From positions 1 to 5,465 of the forward strand of contig WRCL01000158.1 in the NCBI GenBank assembly GCA_009783975.1: a stretch of DNA of 5,465 nt, in the 5' to 3' direction. The translations under genes and the position numbers were made by a program. Of this stretch, positions 1 through 5,051 are shown piece by piece. The notes beneath the pieces were generated by a model, which saw only the letters and a list, made by a program, of their open reading frames with translations, was not told the DNA's origin and did no database searches. Each line of letters begins with the position of its first letter. The first letter of the stretch is position 1. This DNA is from Micrococcales bacterium. Its GTDB lineage: Bacteria > Actinomycetota > Actinomycetes > Actinomycetales > Cellulomonadaceae.

Positions 1-994
1 GGACGTCTTTGTCGTCGGGCAAGCACAGCACGGCGTGGGCGAGACGGCCTGTGGTCTCGGTGTGCTGGACTGCGGCAGCCCGCACCCCGGTGGGGGAGAT
101 GGCCCCGTCGACCATGATGTCGGCGCCGCGCCACCGGTGCCACGACCCGCGACCGGGGGTGCGGACGGTCGCCAGCACCGCCTCGATGTCGGCGTCGGTT
201 GCGGTCCACCTGTGGCGTCGGGCGAGCTCTGCCGCGGCCTGGACACCCAGGGCGCGGTTCGCCTGGGCGAGCTCGTCGCTGCGGCGGGGGTGGCCGCTGG
301 GCACCTGGTGCACCTGGGCACCTGTGCGGCGCGCGACGTGCCGCACGACGGTGGTGACCGACGGGCTCTGCGGGCCGGTGACCACTGCGCTCGTGCCTGC
401 CCGGACCACCGCGAGCAGGTCGGCGGCGATGGCCCCTGGGCTGTCGCCGAGCAGAGCCGCGTGTTCGACGAACACCTCGGTGAGCGCCACCACGTCAGGG
501 GCGAACAGGCTGACCTCGTCCGACGCGCCGCCCAGGCCTTCTTCGACGACGAGCACGTCGCACCGCCGGTGCAACCACGCGACCCCGGCAACCGTAAACG
601 CCCCGGTGGGCGACAGGTACCCGTCGGTGACATCGACAGCGTGCCTCGCGGCGGTGAGCCCGGCAGCGATCTGGGCGTACGTCGCCTCGGCGATGGACAG
701 TCCGTCCAGGCGGATCCGTTCGGTGTTGGTCCGGTGCGCCGGGGAGGTGACCAGGCCCACCCGAAGGTGCTGCCCGTCGGCCCGACGGTGCGCGGCCAGC
801 GCGGCAGCGGCGTTGACCGCGGCAGTGCCCTTGCCCTTGGACCCCACGACGGTGAGCACAGGGACCCCGACCGGGAACGCCCCGAGCTCGGCAGCGATCT
901 TCTCGGCCCGGTCGAGGTCTCGTCGTTGCCCCGGGCGCCTGGCCGCCCACTCGGCGAAGAATGCGGCGTCGGGGTCCAGGTGCCGCGCAGTCAT
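1..994 (-). CDS. FolC-like Mur ligase family protein, divergent paralogue (3' end beyond window)
   Basis: The minus strand is open without a stop from an ATG at 994 to the window edge, giving 331 residues; roughly the last 100 of a FolC-length protein are missing. Seen in order: P-loop GSKGKGT (51-57), TSPAH followed by TERIRLDG (83-98), EEGLGG (151-156), a His at the FolC magnesium-ligand position (H178, in VEHAALLG), an AQAN segment (243-246) resembling HQADN of FolC, TPGRG (279-283), VDGAISP (295-301) and DDKD (327-330). These match the folylpolyglutamate synthase/dihydrofolate synthase layout, so an ATP-dependent cytoplasmic ligase is the family expectation. However, the lysine carbamylated in FolC is Leu193 in an ungapped alignment with the folC product at 2708-4060, DATN is DEVS (159-162), and DGAHNP is DGAISP. 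It may use another substrate or be a pseudoenzyme. The ATG at 994 has only a weak Shine-Dalgarno; a much better one serves an out-of-frame GTG 29 bases upstream. Family membership is firm, function is not. Confidence 0.88.
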   Translation of the reverse strand, partial: MTARHLDPDAAFFAEWAARRPGQRRDLDRAEKIAAELGAFPVGVPVLTVVGSKGKGTAAVNAAAALAAHRRADGQHLRVGLVTSPAHRTNTERIRLDGLSIAEATYAQIAAGLTAARHAVDVTDGYLSPTGAFTVAGVAWLHRRCDVLVVEEGLGGASDEVSLFAPDVVALTEVFVEHAALLGDSPGAIAADLLAVVRAGTSAVVTGPQSPSVTTVVRHVARRTGAQVHQVPSGHPRRSDELAQANRALGVQAAAELARRHRWTATDADIEAVLATVRTPGRGSWHRWRGADIMVDGAISPTGVRAAAVQHTETTGRLAHAVLCLPDDKDV

Positions 995-1023
995 GTCTTC
1001 GGGCCCGGTCGCGCAGTGCTCAC
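991..1023 (-). other. Possible 10-codon upstream reading frame (leader peptide) or frameshifted true N-terminus
   Basis: On the minus strand GGAGG (1033-1029) lies five bases before a GTG (1023-1021). That start opens a frame reading MSTARPGPKT and ending in TGA at 993-991. The TGA overlaps the ATG of the FolC-like gene as ATGA, the usual geometry of translational coupling. Alternatively the GTG is the real start of the FolC-like gene and one base is missing in the GGGCCC run at about 1001-1006. One added base there would join the two frames. The sequence alone cannot choose between these. Confidence 0.4.
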
Positions 1024-1030
1024 CAGGTCC

Positions 1031-1057
1031 TCCACAGTCGGGATTGTGCAGTGTGGA
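1031..1057. repeat. Imperfect inverted repeat in the divergent promoter region
   Basis: TCCACAGT (1031-1038) and AGTGTGGA (1050-1057) are inverted copies matching at seven of eight positions across an 11-base spacer. The repeat would sit at the very start of the FolC-like transcript, so it could be an operator or a 5' leader hairpin. The short palindrome TGGATATCCA (1054-1063) overlaps its right arm. Function is inferred from position only. Confidence 0.3.
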
Positions 1058-1062
1058 TATCC

Positions 1063-1068
1063 AGCCTA
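1063..1068 (-). promoter_or_regulatory. Candidate -10 box for the FolC-like gene
   Basis: Read on the minus strand this is TAGGCT, a good match to the actinobacterial TAnnnT -10 pattern. It would start a transcript near 1056, about 33 bases before the GTG at 1023. No convincing -35 hexamer lies 16-18 bases upstream; that stretch is G+C-rich and contains the palindrome at 1077-1086. Confidence 0.4.
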
Positions 1069-1076
1069 GCGCTCTG

Positions 1077-1086
1077 GGGACGTCCC
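1077..1086. promoter_or_regulatory. Palindrome GGGACGTCCC between divergent promoters (candidate operator)
   Basis: A perfect 10-base palindrome lies between the two outward-facing -10-like boxes. It overlaps the expected -35/spacer region of the minus-strand promoter. It shares the core GGACGTCC with another palindrome at 4813-4822 in the other large non-coding stretch. A shared binding site is possible, but in DNA this rich in G and C chance is also plausible. Confidence 0.25.
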
Positions 1087-1121
1087 GCCCCGGGCTTCGG
1101 GGAAGCACGCCGGGGTCCGCG

Positions 1122-1127
1122 TAGGAT
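1122..1127 (+). promoter_or_regulatory. Candidate -10 box for the ATPase/nuclease-folC operon
   Basis: TAGGAT fits the actinobacterial TAnnnT pattern and would give a transcript starting near 1134 with a leader of about 24 bases before the ATG at 1158. A TTCGGG at 1096-1101 could act as a poor -35, but the 20-base spacing is long. The position just upstream of a strong ribosome binding site supports the call. Confidence 0.45.
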
Positions 1128-1147
1128 AGGTGGTGCGTACAGAGTCC

Positions 1148-1155
1148 GGGAGGGG
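1148..1155 (+). promoter_or_regulatory. Ribosome binding site of the ATPase/nuclease gene
   Basis: GGGAGGGG ends two bases before the ATG at 1158, with GGAGG itself four bases from the start codon. It is a strong purine-rich Shine-Dalgarno and fixes the start of the 510-residue protein. Confidence 0.7.
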
Positions 1156-1157
1156 CG

Positions 1158-2690
1158 ATGCCGCGCAAGGAGCTGCCGATCGGCATCCAGACGTTCGCCA
1201 CGATCCGTGGCGGCGACTACTACTACGTGGACAAGACCGGGTACGCCATGCAGGTCGCCCGGGGGCGCACCTGCTTCTTGTCCCGGCCGCGACGGTTTGG
1301 CAAGAGCTTGTTCCTGGACACGCTGGCCGAGCTCTTCGCCGGCAACAAGGCGCTGTTCGAAGGCCTGGCCTGCTACGACGCGTGGGACTGGGACACGGTC
1401 TACCCGGTCGTCCGGTTGGGGTTCGCCGAAGGCAGCCCCGGCGACAGCGCGGCGCTGGCTGAGCGGATCGTCGTCCAGCTGCAGCGCAACGCCGACCGGT
1501 TGGGTCTGGGCCCGATGCCGGACTACCAGATCCCTGACCTGTTCATCTGGCTGATCCAGGAGGCTGAGAAGGTCCACGGCCGCCAGGTGGTGGTCCTGGT
1601 CGACGAGTACGACAAGCCGATCTTGGACAACCTCACCGACGCGCAGGTGGCCACGGACATACGTCGGGGCTTGCGCGACGTGTACTCGGTCCTCAAAGGA
1701 CAAGAGGCGCACCTGCGGTTCGTCATGCTCACCGGGGTCTCAAAGTTTTCCCACCTGAACAACCTCGACGACATCTCGCTGAGCCCGCGGTACTCGGCGG
1801 TGTGCGGGTACACCGAGCACGACCTGGACACCGTGTTCGCCCCCGAGCTTGATGGGGTGGACCGCAACGAGGTGCGCGAGTGGTACAACGGCTACAGCTG
1901 GCTTGGGGAACCGGTGTACAACCCGTACGACCTGCTGCTGTTCTTCCGTGACCGCAGCTTCGAGGCGTACTGGTTCGAGACTGGCACGCCCCTGTCCTTG
2001 TTGCAGACGCTGACCTCACGTGACGTGTACGTCCCGGGACTGGGCGGCCTGGAGGCGACGAGGTCGTTGCTGTCGACGTTCGACATCGGCGACATGTCCA
2101 CAGAGGCGCTGTTGTTCCAGACCGGGTACCTCACGATCGGGTCGACCCGGCAGGTGCTCGGCGCGATGAGGTACCAGCTGCGCTTCCCGAACCGGGAGGT
2201 GCGTGCGAGCCTGACCGAAGCTTTCTTGAAAGCCTGGTCACCAGACGGCAGCAAGGCGATCACCCGCAGCACCCCGCTGCCTGACCTGCTGGAGGCTGGC
2301 GACCTGACGGGGGTAAAAGCGCTGCTCACGTCGCACTTCGCCTCGATCCCGCACGACTGGTACCGCAACAACAAGATCGCGCAGGCCGAGGGGTACTACG
2401 CGTCGGTGTTCTACACCTTCTTCGCCTCGGTGGGGCTGGACACTGTCGCCGAGGACACCTCAAGCACCGGACGGCTGGACCTGGCCGTCCGCCACGGCGG
2501 CCAGGTGTTCTTGTTCGAGTTCAAGGCGGTGGACAGCCCCCAGGGCACCGCGCTGGCCCAGATCAAAGACAAGGCCTACGCCGCGAAGTACCTGGCCGAG
2601 GGCGTCCGGGTTCATCTGGTCGGGGTGGAGTTCTCCCGCACCGAACGCAACATCGTCACGTGGGACACCCAGACCACCACCGCTGAATAG
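1158..2690 (+). CDS. AAA-ATPase-like protein with C-terminal PD-(D/E)XK nuclease-like domain (DUF1703 type)
   Basis: A complete 510-residue protein, typical length for the AAA-ATPase_like plus DUF1703/PDDEXK_9 family. The N-terminal half carries YYVDKT (22-27), a divergent Walker A RPRRFGKS (43-50) and a Walker B VLVDEYDKP (146-154). LTGVSKFS (191-198) and the paired WYNGY (242-246) and VYNPYD (253-258) are hallmarks of this family. The C-terminal part has E432, D441 in GRLDLAV and E454-x-K456 in FEFK, followed by Q468 and K470, so the PD-(D/E)XK active-site pattern looks intact. No signal peptide or membrane segment is seen; it should be cytoplasmic. The family is widespread, often in many copies, in Bacteroidetes, Clostridia and archaea; its biological role is, as far as I know, unsettled, and mobile-element or defence links are only suspected. 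The gene reads into folC after 17 bases, suggesting one transcript. Family assignment is confident, biological role unknown. Confidence 0.93.
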   Translation: MPRKELPIGIQTFATIRGGDYYYVDKTGYAMQVARGRTCFLSRPRRFGKSLFLDTLAELFAGNKALFEGLACYDAWDWDTVYPVVRLGFAEGSPGDSAALAERIVVQLQRNADRLGLGPMPDYQIPDLFIWLIQEAEKVHGRQVVVLVDEYDKPILDNLTDAQVATDIRRGLRDVYSVLKGQEAHLRFVMLTGVSKFSHLNNLDDISLSPRYSAVCGYTEHDLDTVFAPELDGVDRNEVREWYNGYSWLGEPVYNPYDLLLFFRDRSFEAYWFETGTPLSLLQTLTSRDVYVPGLGGLEATRSLLSTFDIGDMSTEALLFQTGYLTIGSTRQVLGAMRYQLRFPNREVRASLTEAFLKAWSPDGSKAITRSTPLPDLLEAGDLTGVKALLTSHFASIPHDWYRNNKIAQAEGYYASVFYTFFASVGLDTVAEDTSSTGRLDLAVRHGGQVFLFEFKAVDSPQGTALAQIKDKAYAAKYLAEGVRVHLVGVEFSRTERNIVTWDTQTTTAE

Positions 2691-2694
2691 GGAT

Positions 2695-2700
2695 GGAGGG
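2695..2700 (+). promoter_or_regulatory. Ribosome binding site of folC
   Basis: GGAGGG lies seven bases before the ATG at 2708, within the 17-base gap after the upstream stop codon. It supports this start. folC therefore has its own ribosome entry although no separate promoter is visible in the gap. Confidence 0.75.
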
Positions 2701-2707
2701 CCCGTAG

Positions 2708-4060
2708 ATGGGGCACAGTCAGACCGACGACGCCCAGTGGCGCGAGCTTGTCGCCGAGCTGAACGCACGTGCTCCTGACGACCAGATCGACCCGACGGTT
2801 GCGCGGGTCGAGGCGGTGTGCGACCTGCTGGGCAACCCGCAGCACACGTTCACGGTCGTGCACGTCGCGGGGACCAACGGCAAGACGTCCACCTCGCGGA
2901 TGGTCGAGCGCCTCGTGCGTGAGCACGGGCTGCGCACCGGTCTGCTCACCAGCCCGCCGCTGACCAGCGACACCGAACGGATCGTCATCGACGGTGCTCC
3001 GGTCTCACGCGAACGGTTCACGCAGGTGTGGCACGACGTCGCACCCTACGTCGCGATGGTCGACGAGCAGTCCGTGGCGGCCGGCGCACCGCGGCTGTCG
3101 TCCTTCGAGGTGTTCACGGTCATGGCGTTCGCGGCGTTCGCCGACGCCCCGGTCGACGTCGCGGTCGTCGAGGTCGGTATGGGCGGGTTGTGGGACGCGA
3201 CGAACGTCGCCGACGGGCAGGTTGCCGTGCTCACCCCCATCGCGATGGACCACGAACGGTACCTGGGCACGTCGCTGGTCTCGATCGCCGGGGAGAAGGC
3301 CGGTATCGTCAAACCCGGGGCGACGTTGGTGCTGGCCACCCAAGACCCGGTCGTCGAACAGGTCGTCGTCGACCACGCCGCCCAGGTCGGGGCTGGGCGG
3401 ACCGTGCGCCAGGGGGTGGACATCGAGGTGCTCGACCGGGTCGGCGCTGTTGGCGGGCAGCTCATCACCATGCGGGGCTTGGGCGGGGTGTACACCGAGG
3501 TGTTCGTCCCGCTGTTCGGCGAGCACCAGGCCGACAACGCCCTGCTCGCCCTGGTCGCCACCGAGGCCCTGCTCACCGGTGGCGCCGCGCTGGACGCCGC
3601 GGTCGTCGAGCAGGCGTTCGCCGACGTGTCGTCCCCGGGCCGCCTGGAGGTCGTGCGTTCCAGCCCCACGGTGCTCGTCGACGGTGCCCACAACCCTGCC
3701 AGCGCCCGTGCCCTGGTCGCGGCTGTCGATGACGCGTTCGCCCTGACGCGCGTCGTCGGCGTCGTCGGGGTCATGGCCGACAAGGACGTCGAAGGCATCC
3801 TCGGCGAGCTCGAGCCCCTGCTCGCCGAGATCGTCGTCACCTGGGCTGGTGGCCCGCGCGCCATGGACCCCGACGACCTGGCCGTCGTGGCTCACGACGT
3901 GTTCGGCCCCGACCGCGTCCACGTCGAACCCCGTCTTGACGACGCCCTCGACCTGGCCGTCCAACGCTGCGAAGGCGAAGTCGACCGCGGATCAGCCGTC
4001 CTGGTCACCGGTTCGATCCTCCTGGTCGCCCAAGCCCGGGTCCTGCTCGGCCGACCCTGA
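2708..4060 (+). CDS. folC: Bifunctional folylpolyglutamate synthase / dihydrofolate synthase
   Basis: A 450-residue cytoplasmic ATP-dependent ligase that adds glutamate to dihydropteroate and/or tetrahydrofolates, retaining folates in the cell. Motifs seen: P-loop AGTNGKTST (54-62), TERIVIDG (89-96), EVGMGGLWDATN (155-166), the metal-binding His in MDHERYLG (180-187), EKAG with the lysine that is carbamylated in the family (K197), GEHQADNA (271-278), SPGRLE (309-314), DGAHNP (325-330), ADKDVEG (357-363) and GSILLVA (435-441). Both the N-terminal Mur-ligase ATPase domain and the C-terminal glutamate-ligase domain are complete, and length is normal. One oddity is TSPPL (81-85), where FolC proteins usually have SPHL, so His is replaced by Pro84. 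It follows the ATPase/nuclease gene by 17 bases and precedes ndk by 74. Whether both synthase activities are present cannot be told from sequence. Confidence 0.95.
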   Translation: MGHSQTDDAQWRELVAELNARAPDDQIDPTVARVEAVCDLLGNPQHTFTVVHVAGTNGKTSTSRMVERLVREHGLRTGLLTSPPLTSDTERIVIDGAPVSRERFTQVWHDVAPYVAMVDEQSVAAGAPRLSSFEVFTVMAFAAFADAPVDVAVVEVGMGGLWDATNVADGQVAVLTPIAMDHERYLGTSLVSIAGEKAGIVKPGATLVLATQDPVVEQVVVDHAAQVGAGRTVRQGVDIEVLDRVGAVGGQLITMRGLGGVYTEVFVPLFGEHQADNALLALVATEALLTGGAALDAAVVEQAFADVSSPGRLEVVRSSPTVLVDGAHNPASARALVAAVDDAFALTRVVGVVGVMADKDVEGILGELEPLLAEIVVTWAGGPRAMDPDDLAVVAHDVFGPDRVHVEPRLDDALDLAVQRCEGEVDRGSAVLVTGSILLVAQARVLLGRP

Positions 4061-4070
4061 TCGGGATGTT

Positions 4071-4088
4071 TTCGGCACGTGTGCCGAA
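4071..4088 (+). terminator. Inverted repeat between folC and ndk, candidate terminator without U-tract
   Basis: TTCGGCAC (4071-4078) and GTGCCGAA (4081-4088) are perfect 8-base inverted arms around a GT centre, starting ten bases after the folC stop. As RNA it would form a 7-bp stem with a 4-base loop. No T run follows, as is common for actinobacterial hairpin terminators. The near-perfect 18-base symmetry also fits a repressor operator acting on ndk, whose -10 lies 34 bases further on. Confidence 0.5.
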
Positions 4089-4121
4089 CGGACGACGGCG
4101 CCGCCGGGAGGGTCGAGGACG

Positions 4122-4127
4122 TAGGGT
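4122..4127 (+). promoter_or_regulatory. Candidate -10 box of ndk, possibly giving a leaderless mRNA
   Basis: TAGGGT fits TAnnnT and ends seven bases before the ndk ATG at 4135, so transcription would be expected to begin at or next to the start codon. Leaderless transcripts are frequent in Actinobacteria. No clear -35 is visible. The same stretch (GGGTGGG) could instead act as a weak Shine-Dalgarno on a longer transcript. Confidence 0.45.
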
Positions 4128-4134
4128 GGGCGGT

Positions 4135-4563
4135 ATGAGTGAGGTGCAACGTACGTTGGTGCTGGTCAAACCCGATGGGGTGCGTCGGGGGTTGGTGGGG
4201 CAGGTGGTGGGGCGGATCGAGGCCAAGGGGTACCGGCTGGTTGCTGCCCAGCTGCGGACCGCCGACGCGGCGCTGCTGGGCGAGCACTATGGCGAACATG
4301 CCGGCAGGGCCTTCCTTGGCCCGTTGGTCGAGTTCATGTTGTCCGGGCCGGTGCTCGCGGTGGTTGTCGAGGGGCACAGGGTGATCGAGGGGGTGCGGGT
4401 CCTGTCCGGCGCGACGGACCCGACGCTGGCCGCCCCGGGTTCGATCCGCGGGGACCTGGCTTGCGACACCGGGGCGCCGGTGATGGAGAACATCATCCAC
4501 GCGTCGGACTCGCCTGGGTCGGCCGCGCGGGAGATCGCGTTGTGGTTCCCAGACCTTGGGTGA
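4135..4563 (+). CDS. ndk: Nucleoside diphosphate kinase
   Basis: A 142-residue cytoplasmic enzyme, normal length for the family, that transfers the gamma-phosphate of ATP to nucleoside diphosphates through a phosphohistidine, balancing NTP and dNTP pools. Visible hallmarks are RTLVLVKPDGV (6-16) with the active-site Lys12, GRAFLGPLVEFMLSGP (57-72), GATDP (92-96), PGSIRGD (101-107) and the signature NIIHASDSP (119-127) with catalytic His122, fitting N-x2-H-[GA]-S-D. The end REIALWF (132-138) is also typical. An in-frame ATG at 4066 would add 23 mostly Arg/Gly residues unlike any NDK and would run through the inverted repeat, so ATG 4135 is chosen. The folC-ndk order is common in Actinobacteria; the DUF4233-type membrane protein gene often found between them is absent here. 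Confidence 0.97.
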   Translation: MSEVQRTLVLVKPDGVRRGLVGQVVGRIEAKGYRLVAAQLRTADAALLGEHYGEHAGRAFLGPLVEFMLSGPVLAVVVEGHRVIEGVRVLSGATDPTLAAPGSIRGDLACDTGAPVMENIIHASDSPGSAAREIALWFPDLG

Positions 4564-4617
4564 GGTCGACCACCGGGCCGCGCGCGCGGTGCGGCGCACA
4601 GGTCACCGCGCGGGTCC

Positions 4618-4632
4618 CATGCCCTGGGCATG
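4618..4632 (+). terminator. Hairpin after ndk, candidate terminator
   Basis: CATGCCC (4618-4624) and GGGCATG (4626-4632) are perfect 7-base inverted arms around a single T, about 55 bases after the ndk stop. RNA could form a 6-bp stem with a 3-base loop. A second small hairpin, GGAACC-ACG-GGTTCC, follows at 4654-4668. Neither has a T run, so this rests on position and symmetry only. Confidence 0.35.
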
Positions 4633-4713
4633 ATGTGAGCCGGTCCAGCGCCCGGAACCACGGGTTCCTGGTGGTGGGCGACGGGCCGGTCGTCACGGAG
4701 GTGGTGGTGCGGG

Positions 4714-4728
4714 GCGGACGTCGTCCGC
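4714..4728. repeat. Inverted repeat GCGGAC-GTC-GTCCGC
   Basis: Perfect 6-base arms flank a 3-base centre in the non-coding stretch after ndk. It contains GGACGTC, close to the GGACGTCC core of the palindromes at 1077-1086 and 4813-4822. Function unknown. Confidence 0.3.
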
Positions 4729-4812
4729 GGCGGTACGGTCGCGCTGGTCACACGTACGAGACGGCGACGACGGCCCCGCCGCGTTGGTCCGCCGCGGTTC
4801 TTGGCTGTTTAT

Positions 4813-4822
4813 TGGACGTCCA
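4813..4822. repeat. Palindrome TGGACGTCCA
   Basis: A perfect 10-base palindrome directly follows the A/T-rich TTTATT. It shares its inner eight bases with the palindrome at 1077-1086. If TTTATT at 4808-4813 (with TTGGTC at 4784-4789, spacing 18) were a weak promoter, this site would cover the transcription start, as an operator would. Confidence 0.25.
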
Positions 4823-4909
4823 GTGGCCGTCGGTTCGGCCAGGTGGCGGAAACATCGGGCTGGACGGGTCAATCGGGGCCGAAGGCATGGAGATCTGGCC
4901 CTGCTCCTG

Positions 4910-4918
4910 TGCTAACTT
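4910..4918 (+). promoter_or_regulatory. Candidate extended -10 for the lipoprotein gene
   Basis: TGCTAACTT contains TAACTT (TAnnnT) preceded by TG and one base, an extended -10 pattern that can work without a -35. Transcription would start near 4925, giving an untranslated leader of about 125 bases before the ATG at 5052. Confidence 0.3.
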
Positions 4919-5051
4919 CGGTCCCAGCACGGTCTGTGCAGTCCGGGCAAGACCAGCCCCCCGGCGAACAGGCACGACTGCTGCTCTCGGCACGTCGTTG
5001 ACGGGCCACTGACCGAGACGAACGCGTAACGACAACACAGAACGGTCCACG

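Larger units (their letters stand above)
4564..5051. other. Non-coding stretch between ndk and the lipoprotein gene
   Basis: No reading frame of either strand in these 488 bases gives a recognisable protein; the frames present are Arg/Pro/Gly-rich and look like chance open frames in G+C-rich DNA. It holds several short perfect palindromes (4618-4632, 4654-4668, 4714-4728, 4813-4822) and possible promoters for the lipoprotein gene. The local A/T-rich spot TTTATT at 4808-4813 stands out. No tRNA or recognisable riboswitch was found. A decayed gene or an unrecognised small RNA cannot be excluded. Confidence 0.5.

Noticed and set aside
495..950. Minus-strand 151-residue frame
   Set aside because: It lies in a different minus-strand frame from the FolC-like protein and is a highly Arg/Gly-rich shadow.
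9..1124. Long plus-strand open frames over the first kilobase (9-1124 and 35-1069)
   Set aside because: They are Arg/Ser/Pro-rich or low in hydrophobic pattern and match nothing, while the minus strand there encodes a clear Mur-ligase-type protein with ordered motifs.
961..1712. Frames at 961-1554 (plus) and 1020-1712 (minus)
   Set aside because: They overlap the start of the ATPase/nuclease gene and cross the promoter region, with no family motifs.
1130..2707. Target-site duplication or terminal repeats around the ATPase/nuclease gene
   Set aside because: The flanks at about 1100-1157 and 2690-2710 were compared by eye and no convincing direct or inverted repeat was found.
2994..3964. Long frames on both strands inside folC
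   Set aside because: Typical shadows of a high-GC gene; folC is complete and motif-rich in its own frame.
4725..4797. Inverted copies CCGCGGCGG (4725-4733) and CCGCCGCGG (4789-4797)
   Set aside because: Pure G/C 9-mers 55 bases apart with no extension of the arms; expected by chance in this base composition.
4461..5012. 183-residue plus-strand frame running from ndk into the gap
   Set aside because: It begins inside ndk in another frame, has Arg/Pro/Gly composition, no motifs and no ribosome binding site.
4940..5030. Possible cobalamin riboswitch because of GGGCCACTGACC
   Set aside because: The surrounding conserved blocks of that riboswitch are absent or in the wrong order; the match is a short chance string.
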